DNA from: Megaleporinus macrocephalus
Lineage: Eukaryota > Chordata > Actinopteri > Characiformes > Anostomidae
Assembly: GCA_021613375.1 (NCBI GenBank)
Contig: CM038708.1
Coordinates: forward strand, 33,599,059-33,663,058
Length of the DNA: 64,000 bases
Direction of reading: 5' to 3'
Shown here: one piece after another, positions 54,301 to 62,222 of the stretch
How positions within the stretch are numbered: the first letter of the stretch is position 1
How the letters are laid out: each line of letters starts with the position of its first letter
Notes under the pieces: model-generated
Database searches by the model: none
Told to the model about the DNA's origin: nothing
What the model saw: only the letters and a program-made list of their open reading frames with translations
Position numbers and translations under genes: made by a program

Positions 54301-57300
54301 GTTTTTCCCCTTCCGGGTAATGATTCGCTGCTTCTTTTTTTAATTTGTCCCTGCACTTCAGGCCTTTCTTCCCTTAAGTGTGCCTAAATCCAAATCCTTT
54401 TTTACATTTTTTTTATATAGTGCATGTGGTCTTTAGAAAAGAAATGACATGTACATACTCTCCGAGGTCGACCAGAGGAGGATGAGTTCTTCCCTTGAGC
54501 CTGCATTCCTCTCAAGGTTTCTTCCTTTTAAGGGAGTTTTTTATTTCCACCGTGGCTCTCGATAGCCTTTCTCATGTTATACTAGACATGGACTCTTTTT
54601 TATAAACTGCTGTAAAGCTGCTTTGAGACAACACTGGTTGTAAAAAGCGATATAAATGTCGATTGAATAATTGATTGAGCTTAATTGTGTTGTCCAGAAC
54701 TTGCTGGAGAAGTCTGCGGAGAGGGAGACTCGTCAGGAGTATGCTTTGGCCATGATCCAGTGCAAAGTTCTAAAACAGCTGGAGAACCTGGATCAGCAGA
54801 AATACGACGATGAAGACATTACCGACGACATCAAATTCCTCCTGGAGAGACTGGGAGAGAGTGTCCAGGACCTCAGGTACTGCCACGTATACACACTTGA
54901 ATGCATTTTACAGTGCCCATCCTAATGTGCTGTACCAATAAAAGCAGGTTTTAGAATTAGAATTGAGTGATACAGACAGCATTCCAGGTTTTAAAGCACT
55001 GGTCATTAATTACGCTGGTGAAGTTCACAAAAATATCCTGCTTGACACTCTGCTTCATTTTCCTCTCTCCTTCGTTGCTCAGCTCTTTCGATGAGTACAG
55101 CTCAGAGCTGAAGTCCGGCCGCCTGGAGTGGAGTCCAGTGCACAAATCCGAGAAGTTCTGGAGGGAGAACGCCGTCCGCCTGAACGAGAAAAACTACGAA
55201 CTGCTCAAGTGAGTGGCAGATGAGTTCATTCGTTATTGACATTGTTCAATTGACAATTACCATCCTTTGGCATCATTACTGTTGATGTTAATGAGTTTGC
55301 GTATGAGTGTTAAAAGTACATCTGATGCTGTGATGGATCTAATTTGCGTGTGGATTCAAGAGGATTGAGTGGTTTTATTGATGTGGGCTTTCAGGATGAA
55401 AGTGAGAGGCAGTTAAGTATGATGTAATGGACAAACATAATGAAACTGAAGAACCGGTTTATGGTTGGTTTTTGACAGTTTTGGGTACTTTGACTGTTTG
55501 GCAGCTCTCCAGTATTTCATGTTCTTCGGGGCTCCAGGTTACAGTAGCTTTGCTTGGAAATGAGCAGCAAACATCAATTCCCACCATTGTCTTACAGTAT
55601 TTAATCAGGGCTCCTGCTAGCGCTTTTGACATTCGTGTTTTACGTCTCATTCTGCTCGTCTCATTTCTCTCATCATGCCGCTCGACATAATCAGCACCGG
55701 CTTCCTTTTAGACGGCTGCAATTTATGTTTTGGCTCAGCCCCTCTTGCCTTTCATCCCTTGCTTTATGTAGTTCATTTTCTAAATGTTTAAACCTTGAAT
55801 AGCTCTCTCTCTCTCTCCACCCCCCCTCTTTCTTTCCCTCACCCCCCTGCCCCCCCCTTCTCTCAACGTTTTTCAGCCATTATATGTTTTTTGTTCAAAT
55901 GTTATAATTTCCGGCCTTGCTTGTGATTGCAGCTCTGTTTCATCCATACCCTGTTGTTATTGAGCTCAGCTCGAATGCAAGAAGCAGCTGAAATAGACAT
56001 GTTTCGGTGTCCTGTGCAATATCGGAAATTACACGCTCTTGTTCTCTTACTGCTTTGATCAAGGGCCATTTTAAAGCACAACAATCCCCTTGCCAATTCC
56101 CTTAGTATTTCATCTTTCCATTGAGCTAATGGTTCCCTTGTATTTTTTTTTTCCCCTGCTTGTTGAAGGTTGCACGTTTTAAGCCATGACATTGTTACAC
56201 TTGTTGTGCCCGTCTTTTCGTATTTGCTCTGCGTAAGCGGCCATGCGGTGCTTGGTGCACATTAAGTAATGCCTTGGGGGCCTGAGTTGGATCTAGCTTG
56301 CAGAGATGTTTGTATTTGTTTGACAGGATCCTGACCAGGCTGCTGGAGGTGTCTGATGATCCCCAGGTTATTGCTGTGGCTGCCCATGATGTGGGAGAGT
56401 ATGTGAGACATTACCCTCGTGGCAAAAGGTAAGCCTGTTAATCTCCCCTCCTTTGCCCTATAAATCTTTTCTAACTTGCTTTCTCTTGCTCATTTTTCCA
56501 TCTCTGTGACAGCGCACCTGCCCTGTATGATTGTAGGGCTTTTGTTTGGAAGGGAGGAGGGGTGGTCCGTGTGGCAAAATCACAATACTTAAAAACAGTA
56601 TGTGTTGTGATGTTTATCTTTTGACAAGTTGGAATAGACATTTTGCAGCAGTGTTATTCAAAAATGCAGTTTCAAAGTTGAGTTATTTCTTTTTCTGGTG
56701 GTTTTTTTTTTTATTTAACATTTCACACAGTGTTCAGCACTAGACCTAATTAAGCAGGACCTGTTCTGCTCTCATGGACTGCAGGCATCAGCGGGAATCA
56801 AACTCACAGTCTCCAGACAATTGGATGAAAGCTTAGACAGCTTCACTGTTTGGGAGCCCCTTTTAATATATCCATTTTCACCTTAGGGTGGAGATTTGAA
56901 TAAAATAGCTTGATACAACAAACCATTATCATTAATGCATGATATGCATCACAGTCACAATATTTAGCTGAAGCATACAAAAGCACTAGTGGCGCCATTA
57001 AAAAAAAAACCTGCCAAAAACTGTGAATATCATGATTTTTACTCAACGTTTTAAAATCTGCATTGCAGTGAATCCATTAAAACAGGTTTTCTTGTGCTCT
57101 CTGTGTAATGAAACATGCACATATTCCCGTATTCTTTAAAAACGGGTGAACTCATGATATGTTTAGAACAGTGGTGCCCAAACTTTTTACAAAGGGGGCC
57201 AGATTGGACAATATAAAAATAACTAAGGGTCACTTTCCAAAAGTATTATTCATAAATTATATAAAACCCTGTATTCAAAATATGAAAAAACCCACAAATG

Positions 57301-60300
57301 TACAGAATAATAAATAATTATTGAATGAATTAATTTAATTTTACTGTAATTGCAGGAGCAGGATATCAACAGAATAAAACATTCTACAACAATGCAAATT
57401 TTGCCTGAACATGTGCTGAACAACATTTCTTCATCTTCAGTTTTTCTCATGTAGCTTGTATATAATTCAGTTGCTATGCATTACCAAACTTATGAAACTC
57501 AGTAACAGCAAGTCTTGTATATATCGCTGCTGTCGGAACAAAACCTTGTACTGTAACCTTCTACGTTTTACATTGACTCATGGCAATAAAGACTTTTCTC
57601 TGATGGTGAGTTTCTCTGCAGTGGCACTAATGTGGTGCTTAACTAGCCTTTTGGCTACTTCCAGTACAAATTGCTGGAAAAAAAATATGAAAAAAAAAGT
57701 ATGAATTTTCCATCTACAAAACAAAATCAACTCAAATTCAGATTTTAGTAAAACACATTCTGTGCTCCTCACAAACACAAATGTGGTACAAATTGCAAGT
57801 TTCTTGGCATTTGATACCTGCTGTAAATTACTCAGACCAGTGCCTGCAGTGTGAATGAATCCAGTTGACAGCTGCTTTGAATGAATCCAACTAGCACCTG
57901 CTCCTAATGACTCCAACCACTGCCTTCTTATGAATGAATCCCAACTGATGCCTGGTCTGAATGACTCCAAACAGTGCTGCTCTGAATGACTCATTGGCTA
58001 AATGAAACAGTGAAAGATCTGGTTTTGAGCAGGGGTTAAATTAGTATTTCGGAAGTGATGCACAGCTATTTTTCCATGGGTGTCAACAGTGTAGGAAGGT
58101 AATATTATTTAATGTAACATGACATGTCCTGCAAATGTTCTGTCTTCTTACCATTGTCAACTAGTTTTGCAATATAAAACATTGTTAACTAGTTAGGTTG
58201 GTGCGGATGTAAGACTGAGTACATGTGGAACTGATCAGCTGGGGGGAAAAAAACAATAAAAACACTAAAATCTAGTCACTAAGTTAAAGCACTATAAAAT
58301 AGCAAGACTTAAAAAACAGCTTAACAGTACAAAGATGACACAAATGGATTTCACAAAGATTGTTGTATGAAATGATTTACTCTGCTTTGTTTTCACTTGA
58401 AACTAATCAAAGTTGCTGAAGCTCTGCTTCAGTTTAAACAGTGATATTTGAGTATGAGTCGCATGTTGGTGACCGGTAAAAGAAAGAAAAATATCTTTAA
58501 ATAGTAGTTGCACCAGAAACTGGAAAGAATGATTAGCAAGGATCTGAGTAACACAATTCTACACGATACAATAAAAAGGCCTTGAGTTTGAGACTAGAAA
58601 GCAAATAAAAAACAAATTAATTACTTCTAAAACCTTTTTAATATAGCTGTTCAGTATTGTGGAAGCACAGACGCTAAGTTTATCAAGTTAAGAATATCAT
58701 CGTATTGCCCAGCCCTAGAACTGAGCTCCTACGCTGAACTGTCTCAAGCTTCATCTAGGCTCCAAATCACTGCCCATGACATTTACACCAACATACTGGC
58801 TTCAAAGAGACAAGCACAGCAGCACAGCTCTCATGCTGACCCTGGATGACCTATAGATTGATTTAATATTTTCGGTTTGCGTAACGTGGGCAGCCAATGA
58901 ATTTCAAACCCATATTAAATGGATATATATCACCTTGCCAGTTTTTTTCCTACTTCAAACCCTGACACGGTGTTCTTGAGTTAAATTGTCTGAAAACATA
59001 GTAATCTCTTTCTCGCCATGCTGCTCCAGTCCTCCAGGCGAAGCGAAGGTTCTTCCGACTCAGATCCTGCTCCTCTCGATTTCCCTGCAGGTGGCCACCC
59101 ACATTCCCAGCATACTCTTTAAAACGCCCCCAGCCTCCCAGGACGCCAAATGCTCTCCATAGGGGCTCATTGGTGTGAATCACATCTGGTACTAACCCTG
59201 TAATTGAAGCACTCCAGAGCAATTTGGCCTGTGCAGATCTCCACTGCTGAAGATGAGGAGTTGTCCAGGAGAATTGCTCCAATCTGATTATGTCTAGTGC
59301 GGATAGTCAGTGGTGTGTCTTCTCTTTTTTCTGATATTCGTACAGCTCTCAATGCTGTTTCTAACTTTGTAAATTAAAGTCAACAAATAGACAAAACCAA
59401 TAGCATCCCACCGGTGACCTTATGTTGAAATTGTGAACAAAATTGCTCTTTTTGTAGAGTTGAATTATTTTATTGGAATCGTCCAGGATTGGAAATTGGA
59501 CATTATTCCCCCCCCCCCGACTCATAAGTAAATGTATTCAGTGTTATTTATGACTTTAATTTTAAGGATGTCTGATGTAAGTAATACATAAGTTTGTTTA
59601 TGGACAAAAAGAACTCACATCATGTTTTTAAAACAAACACATTCATATTAATGCTGTCTCTCACATCTCAAGTCTTCGAGATGGACTGCAACCATGCATA
59701 AAATCTTTAATGTGAGTCAGACAGATATTCTGCTTTGTATGGATGCTTTATATGTCAGGCTGGCCAAACATTGAATGCAAGAGTAAACACACAGCAAAGC
59801 TGTTGTCAAAAATAGAAGATGAAAATAATAAAATATGGTTTAGAACTTGTTTATCAAACTTATCATAACACATCGTCATAGCATCGGTGTACGTCATTGA
59901 AACTGCTCAGCCCATTACTACTTTTTTTGCTAAGCCACTAAAGCAGAGTACAGTTTTGTTCATTTAAAAAAAAAAGAATTATCACTGTATAAAAAAAAAC
60001 ACACCACCGTGTATATATAGCTTCGCTAATGCTAATGCTAACATTAGTGGTGCACACCAAGACTGCTTGTTTATGTTGGAGTGGAAGAACCTATTGGCTG
60101 AAGGTAGATTCCAACACTGCTGTCTAGTGATCAGAGTGGTGAACCATTAAGTAAAGCTGATAACTGTGTTTTTGAGCTTTGATATTGCGGCACTAAAGTA
60201 TACTGATATTTTCATACACCCTCATCATTTACTGGTTATTGGAAAGTTATTCACAGCACAAGCTTTGTACATATCTTCACTCTCCGAAGAAAAACAAGCC

Positions 60301-62222
60301 TCTCCCGAATGTCAAGGACAGGAGAGGACGAGATACGTTACTTTCAATGGTAGTCATTGGAACCAGAATTTCTTCCAAACTATTTTGGAGCATTTTAACC
60401 ATGAAATTAGCCATGAAATGTATTTATTATAATTTATTTTGTTCTGATCATTGAAGAGCAGGCTAAAAGGTGGGATAATAAAGTATACAGAGAACCAGAT
60501 GGACTACAGGCTGTAATTGTAGAACTATAAAGTGCTCATATATAGTACGTGGACAAAAACAAGAAGTGGTTTTAATGTTATGGCTGATAATAAACATTGA
60601 GTGATTAAAATATTTTCCTACATGGCAGAATTGATCTTAATAATCCATATGATTTATTGTTTGAGATGCTCTCTAAAGGGTTTCTTAAACATTGAGCAGC
60701 GATAAGCAAATAAAGTGCAGCGTGATCCTTATGGAGTACTTTTATACTCAGCATAGTGACTCGTATAAGACGGACGAGTATAATTTGTTGATCTGATTAT
60801 GTTCTGGGAATCTAATACACCCTTGTGAAAACCTGTAGATCATTTTATAGCAGAGATGACTTGACATATGATTATCGCTCAATCAAAACTAATGCTTTAA
60901 AATATTATTGTTCCTGCTCTGTAGCTTTGAAACAGATATGCAAGACCTCTTCATTTTATTGATTGGCTTTGTCAGAAAGCAAAGCCATTGCCCTCCATTA
61001 CTGCCAGGGCTCAGTTCAAAGGCTCAGAGACCGCAGCACACTGTCATCATCTCCTGCACCACATTAATGCCAAACTACTGCTTTATCTCCCTCCTCCAAC
61101 TCCCCCACCACCCCCTTTATGCTTTGTTGTATTCTTGGGTCATTTTCTTTTTTAAGTCCTTTTTCATTTTTTTTTCTGTTTCCCATGTCTTTATCTTTGT
61201 CTTATTATCAACTCTTTCTTTCTTTCTTTCTGGCTGACTCGCTTTCTTTCCTTCTTTTGTTCTTTTTTTCTTTCTTTATTCTTATACTGTTTCCATCCTT
61301 TTACCCTTCCTTTGCCACTTTAGTCTAACAGGACCATGTGTGGTGTTGCAACAAGAATGTGTTTGGGGGAAACTTGTTAAACTTACTTATTTGCTCTCTT
61401 CTCTTTTTTCTGATACTCCTTCATCTATCAGTATTTATCAATTCTCAACGCCAAAGACATCAACAAATTAAAAAATAAAATAATTGTGAATGAAGTTGCT
61501 CCGTTTTTGTAGTTTGTTTGAAATCAGCCAGGGTTGGAATGTAGATAATCTCTTGTAACACTCGAATAATATATGGTTAATAGTATCTGATGTAGAATTA
61601 TTATCATTAATGAAAAATTAGTTTCTGAAGCGACCTAATGTTTGTTAATGCTGTCTTTGTAACTGACAGGTTGCGGGCGATGCATTAAATTTGGTGCAAC
61701 TTGTGCAAAAAAGTTTTGTTGAAATCCACCATAAACAAGGATATATCTCCTTTAAAACTGACCCCAGATTCCTCTGTTGTTATTCTGCATCCAAGAAAAA
61801 TACACTGACAACTCTGACATGTTGTCAATACTGCCACTGACTTTGAGCTCTTTGATTGGTTTAGCAATGTCACATTTAGTTTGCTTCCATGTTAATAAGT
61901 CCAGGTTTTCATCCACATTAGCCTCAAATTTCTTTTTGTATTTTTCCTGGACGTTACTGTTAGATCACCTCTGGCCCCTTGAGACAGTTTCCTCCTTTCC
62001 ACCTTCTTCCTTTCTCCTTATTTCTACTTGCTTGTCTTCTTTCCTTGTTTCTTTCTTGTCTTCTGTTTAATCATCCATCCATTCTTTGTGTTTATTTATG
62101 TCTCTTAGGGTGATTGAACAGCTGGGTGGGAAGCAGCTGGTGATGAACCACATGCATCATGAGGACCAACTGGTGCGCTACAATGCGCTGTTGGCGGTGC
62201 AGAAGCTCATGGTACACAACTG
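24712..62222 (+). CDS. ATP6V1H: V-type proton ATPase subunit H (V1 sector), 12 coding exons, 3' end outside window
   Basis: Subunit H is the regulatory subunit of the cytosolic V1 sector. It couples ATP hydrolysis in V1 to proton pumping through Vo on endosomes, lysosomes and other acid compartments, and it silences free V1 (known from the family). Coding segments are 24712-24815, 26146-26245, 26469-26558, 30363-30476, 35865-35969, 42343-42396, 44765-44862, 46401-46593, 54698-54876, 55083-55208, 56327-56428 and 62109-62222. All junctions are GT-AG. They join in one open frame of 459 codons plus 2 nt. The product starts [20 protein letters not shown] and reads colinearly with the human protein as I remember it (about 483 aa). 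Residues 1 to about 345 form the N-terminal HEAT/ARM-like domain; from about 346 on is the C-terminal domain. The chosen ATG has strong Kozak context (A at -3, G at +4). The human MTK extension is absent. About 20 C-terminal codons are missing at the right edge. Confidence 0.97.
24816..26145 (+). other. ATP6V1H: ATP6V1H intron 2
   Basis: Contains a (TG)n run at 25230-25261 and a fragment near 24890-24935 like the GATATG-type MITEs in intron 4. Nothing else is recognised. Confidence 0.85.
26146..26245 (+). CDS. ATP6V1H: ATP6V1H exon 3
   Basis: The acceptor is TTATCCAG and the donor CAG|GTAGAC. It encodes residues 35-68, opening [16 protein letters not shown]. The following stretch VAHSEEKQ is one residue shorter than the human MKRCPEEKQ as I recall it, so a codon appears to be missing or the alignment shifts here. 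The frame stays open into exon 4. Confidence 0.93.
26469..26558 (+). CDS. ATP6V1H: ATP6V1H exon 4
   Basis: Ninety bases, phase 0 at both ends, encode residues 69-98 ([20 protein letters not shown] and ten more). The acceptor is GGTCGCAG and the donor CTGCAG|GTACTA. It is helical HEAT-type sequence of the N-terminal domain. Confidence 0.95.
26760..27120 (+). pseudogene. hAT transposase N-terminal remnant with BED zinc finger
   Basis: A frame from ATG 26863 ([20 protein letters not shown]) is soon stopped. In another frame [10 protein letters not shown] (about 26991) and [10 protein letters not shown] follow, a C-x2-C...H-x-H arrangement typical of BED fingers at the N-terminus of hAT transposases, which bind the element's ends. 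Stops and frameshifts show it is dead, and no DDE/RNase H part is seen. Confidence 0.6.
27155..27256 (+). mobile_element. SINE/LINE 3' tail with (ATGG)n
   Basis: GATGACCCTGGGATTGGCTCC through GGGATAAAGCGGAAGATAATG and a short (TGGA)n tail is a common fish dispersed repeat end. Related pieces lie at 36388-36500 and 51228-51295. Confidence 0.6.
28874..29043. mobile_element. GATATGGC-type MITE, copy 1
   Basis: TAGGGGTGGGTGATATGG on the left pairs with ATATGGCACACCCCTA on the right as imperfect inverted ends, about 170 bases apart. Confidence 0.6.
29272..29372. mobile_element. GATATGGC-type MITE, copy 2
   Basis: TTAGGGATGGGTGATATGGC to GATATGGCACATCCTATT, the same family as the copy 230 bases upstream and shorter inside. 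Confidence 0.55.
30363..30476 (+). CDS. ATP6V1H: ATP6V1H exon 5
   Basis: Thirty-eight codons (residues 99-136), phase 0/0, between acceptor TTCAACGCAG and donor CACATG|GTGAGT. It contains the conserved [16 protein letters not shown] and FLPMLNRQD. Confidence 0.96.
32720..33200 (-). pseudogene. RTE/BovB-like LINE fragment (C-terminal RT region)
   Basis: On the minus strand the frame 33170-32856 includes [20 protein letters not shown] followed by [21 protein letters not shown]. This is the typical C-terminal region of RTE-type reverse transcriptases (family: MVFPV.LYGCESWT...DAFELWCWRRLL). A related piece continues to about 32720 (SLEKTLMLG) in other frames. There are no catalytic boxes; it is a fragment. 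Confidence 0.75.
33441..33610. mobile_element. Small hAT-type MITE, copy 2
   Basis: GTTTCCCGACCGTGGTCCTGG on the left and GGGCCTGTGTTGGGAAA on the right are inverted ends. Internal GTGCAG/CTGCAC also pair. Confidence 0.6.
34695..34843. mobile_element. Small hAT-type MITE, copy 3
   Basis: TCCAGCACCGTTTGGTGG and CCTGCTCAAACAC on the left pair with GTGTTTGAGCAG and TGTGCTGCAC on the right. The type is a common fish MITE. Confidence 0.6.
35865..35969 (+). CDS. ATP6V1H: ATP6V1H exon 6
   Basis: Thirty-five codons (residues 137-171), phase 0/0, opening [12 protein letters not shown] and ending LSSQ. The acceptor is GTTCTTAG and the donor CAG|GTACAG. Both phases match those of the following cassette exon, so the cassette can be skipped without a frame change. 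Confidence 0.97.
36388..36500 (-). mobile_element. SINE/LINE tail fragment
   Basis: CATTCATCATCTAAGCTGC, then GCTGCTGGAGTCTTTCCTAGC and CACACCCTGAACAG, is a diverged copy of a common fish dispersed repeat, in the opposite orientation to 27155. Confidence 0.5.
37430..38553. mobile_element. 1.1-kb insertion flanked by 13-bp direct repeats
   Basis: CATATTTGACCTT occurs at 37417-37429 and again at 38554-38566. The left end GGGCTGTCAAAC and the internal ATTAATCACAATTAATCACG, repeated as GATTAATCACAACAG near the right end, resemble a fish hAT-type element family. A 13-bp duplication is longer than the 8 bp of hAT. No transposase frame is seen. Confidence 0.55.
39163..39252. repeat. (CT)n microsatellite
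   Basis: CT run with CCCT interruptions. The minus-strand Glu/Arg frames across it are low-complexity. Confidence 0.97.
42343..42396 (+). CDS. ATP6V1H: ATP6V1H exon 7, 18-codon cassette exon
   Basis: Fifty-four bases, phase 0/0, between a T-rich acceptor (TTTTTGTTAG) and donor GAA|GTGAGT. It encodes [18 protein letters not shown] (residues 172-189). It lies where mammalian subunit H carries the alternatively spliced 18-residue insert that separates the long (SFD-alpha) and short (SFD-beta) forms, and the length is exactly the same. The sequence diverges more than in neighbouring exons, as expected for a flexible loop. Skipping is inferred; RNA would be needed to show it. Confidence 0.9.
42397..44764 (+). 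other. ATP6V1H: ATP6V1H intron 7
   Basis: Contains pyrimidine-rich DNA at 42775-43025 and a hAT-like element (entered separately). A short TGTTTGTT run precedes exon 8. Confidence 0.85.
43071..44402. mobile_element. hAT-like element, about 1.3 kb, with a Tc1 end inside
   Basis: AGGGCTGCAACGACAACATC on the left and GTTATCGTTAGTTGCAGCTCT on the right are imperfect inverted ends. CCTAGAACTTTTCACAGTGC at about 43404 looks like a Tc1 terminal repeat. No transposase frame is evident and the 8-bp target duplication is unclear. Confidence 0.55.
44765..44862 (+). CDS. ATP6V1H: ATP6V1H exon 8
   Basis: Residues 190-221 plus two bases of a split Cys codon (TG|C). It begins [20 protein letters not shown]. 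The acceptor is CCTCCACAG and the donor TG|GTAAGA. The first 44 bases and the acceptor recur in decayed form at 45813-45873. Confidence 0.97.
45243..45801 (-). mobile_element. Non-autonomous hAT-like element in intron 8
   Basis: The terminal inverted repeats are CAGTGGTATTTAATTAG on the left and, reading the other strand, CAGAGGTCACTAATAGG on the right, a typical hAT CAGNGGT start. The 8-bp flanks ATATAGAC and ATCTAGTG agree at 5 of 8 positions, so the target duplication is degenerate at best. No transposase frame is seen in its 559 bases. A truncated inverted copy of its interior lies just downstream (45874-45960). Confidence 0.6.
45813..45873 (+). pseudogene. Decayed partial copy of ATP6V1H exon 8 with its splice acceptor
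   Basis: This 61-base stretch in intron 8 repeats 44750-44808: the acceptor pyrimidine tract, CTCCACAG, and the first 44 bases of exon 8. Two blocks of 22-23 bases are identical and a short middle block differs, with a net gain of 2 bases. The copy is frameshifted and runs into TGA if read in the phase of exon 8. If spliced after exon 8, the joined codon is itself TGA. It has no good donor of its own. It is not a functional coding exon. Confidence 0.85.
45874..45960 (+). mobile_element. Inverted truncated copy of the intron 8 hAT fragment
   Basis: The segment from TTTTCTTGTCTTT through AACCTCACAGACTAATC is the reverse complement of about 45605-45656, with more divergent pairing out to 45560. 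It starts directly after the exon 8 copy, so the exon copy lies inside an inverted repeat. Confidence 0.7.
46401..46593 (+). CDS. ATP6V1H: ATP6V1H exon 9
   Basis: The longest coding exon here (193 bases), completing the split Cys codon and running to residue 286. It includes [29 protein letters not shown] and [15 protein letters not shown]. The acceptor is TTTCCTTTAG and the donor CGG|GTAAGC. Confidence 0.97.
47228..47757 (-). mobile_element. Tc1/mariner-like fragment, different family
   Basis: The stretch contains TTGCTCCCACAGTTGATTTA, GTCTGGTGCAGGTCTACAAT, AGAAGAAGTTACAGGTGTG and GACCAAATACTTATTTTCCA, all marks of a very common fish Tc1-like repeat. It ends ACAAAATACTTTTTTGGC. The 174-codon plus-strand frame over it is antisense to broken transposase sequence and is not a gene. 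Confidence 0.8.
48322..48380. repeat. (CA)n microsatellite
   Basis: Pure CA run of about 58 bases. Confidence 0.98.
48440..48532. mobile_element. hAT-like element end
   Basis: GATTAATCGATTAAGAAATT and the end CGGTGCAGCTCTA resemble the right end of the 43071-44402 element. The left end was not found. Confidence 0.4.
51228..51295 (-). mobile_element. SINE/LINE tail fragment
   Basis: CATCCGTACATCCATCC, CAGCTTTATCCCGCTAGTCA and GGTGGGCTGGAGATA match the reverse of the repeat tail at 27155-27256. Confidence 0.5.
52595..53000. repeat. Compound tandem and inverted duplication
   Basis: 52597-52720 and 52829-52950 are imperfect direct copies (CTTAAACATG, ATAAAACTGT, GTGTGATTGACA / ATGTGATTGACA). 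Also 52773-52813 (CACGTGCTGTTGAGTTTTGT) and 52957-52997 are inverted copies of each other. Confidence 0.8.
53289..53524. mobile_element. Palindromic MITE, copy D
   Basis: CCGTTGCTATCCAATGAAACA on the left and TTTCTTTGGACTGCGACA on the right are inverted ends. The core has ATCAATGGAACCACAA and TTTCTATTGGTCAATTCTTC. Confidence 0.82.
54448..54679 (+). mobile_element. Dispersed repeat 3' end abutting exon 10 acceptor
   Basis: CTCTCAAGGTTTCTTCC, GTAAAGCTGCTTTGAGACAA and AAAAGCGATATAAAT are hallmarks of a common fish retroposon 3' end. It finishes in a degenerate ATTGA tail at about 54660-54679, 18 bases before the exon 10 acceptor. Confidence 0.75.
54698..54876 (+). CDS. ATP6V1H: ATP6V1H exon 10
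   Basis: Residues 287-345 plus two bases. It includes [20 protein letters not shown] and [20 protein letters not shown]. The donor is CTCAG|GTACTG. The acceptor (TTGTGTTGTCCAG) has a short pyrimidine tract and follows within about 20 bases of the tail of a dispersed repeat. Confidence 0.97.
55083..55208 (+). CDS. ATP6V1H: ATP6V1H exon 11
   Basis: Residues 346-387 plus two bases. It opens [20 protein letters not shown] and continues through [17 protein letters not shown]. This is the start of the C-terminal domain of subunit H. The acceptor is GTTGCTCAG and the donor is AA|GTGAGT. Confidence 0.97.
55209..56326 (+). other. ATP6V1H: ATP6V1H intron 11
   Basis: No gene or clear transposon. Pyrimidine-rich DNA at 55803-55862. 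55870-56270 is balanced in base composition and may be conserved noncoding DNA, which is inference only. Confidence 0.8.
56327..56428 (+). CDS. ATP6V1H: ATP6V1H exon 12
   Basis: Residues 388-421 plus two bases: [20 protein letters not shown] followed by [13 protein letters not shown]. The acceptor is TTTGACAG and the donor AAAAG|GTAAGC. It is part of the C-terminal HEAT-like domain. Confidence 0.97.
56755..56859 (-). mobile_element. tRNA-derived SINE fragment
   Basis: On the minus strand from 56859: GGCTCCCAAACAGTGAAGC, then a B-box-like GAGTTTGATTCCC (complement of 56793-56805). The head is tRNA-like; the body beyond it is not identified. Confidence 0.5.
57169..57700. mobile_element. hAT-like fragment
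   Basis: CAGTGGTGCCCAAACTTTTT at 57169-57188 is a classic hAT (Charlie/ZBED-type) terminal sequence. The following AT-rich sequence resembles hAT interior, but the far end is uncertain. Confidence 0.5.
57838..57992. repeat. Imperfect 26-29-bp minisatellite
   Basis: Five diverged units of the form CTGCTYTGAATGAMTCCAAC plus a variable end. Confidence 0.8.
60279..60412. mobile_element. Palindromic MITE, copy E (partial)
   Basis: GAAGAAAAACAAGCCTCTCC, CAGGAGAGGACGAGA, ACTTTCAATGGTAGTCATTG and GAACCAGAATTTCTTCC match the left half and core of copies A and D. The right end is lost. Confidence 0.7.
61139..61320. repeat. Pyrimidine-rich low-complexity tract, (CTTT)n-like
   Basis: Runs of TTTC/CTTT. 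The open frames across it are low-complexity. Confidence 0.9.
62109..62222 (+). CDS. ATP6V1H: ATP6V1H exon 13 (last exon in window)
   Basis: Residues 422-459 plus two bases of a Trp codon (TG|G). It covers [20 protein letters not shown] and [14 protein letters not shown]. The acceptor is GTCTCTTAG and the donor TG|GTAGGT. No sequence encoding the expected short C-terminal exon is seen to 64000, so the final exon lies further right. Confidence 0.97.

Larger units (their letters stand above)
46594..54697 (+). other. ATP6V1H: ATP6V1H intron 9, the longest intron
   Basis: 8.1 kb. Contains a Tc1-like copy, CA repeat, hAT end, SINE tail, an inverted/tandem duplication, MITE copy D and a repeat abutting exon 10 (entered separately). 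48540-51220 and 51300-52420 show no gene; the frames there (49438-50265, 51620-51919) lack motifs. Confidence 0.85.
56429..62108 (+). other. ATP6V1H: ATP6V1H intron 12
   Basis: Contains a SINE, a hAT-like fragment, a 26-29-bp imperfect minisatellite, MITE copy E and a pyrimidine tract (entered separately). 58000-60270 and 61330-62100 show no gene; a MITE-like end (ATTGCCCAGCCCTAG) lies at 58706-58720. Confidence 0.85.
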
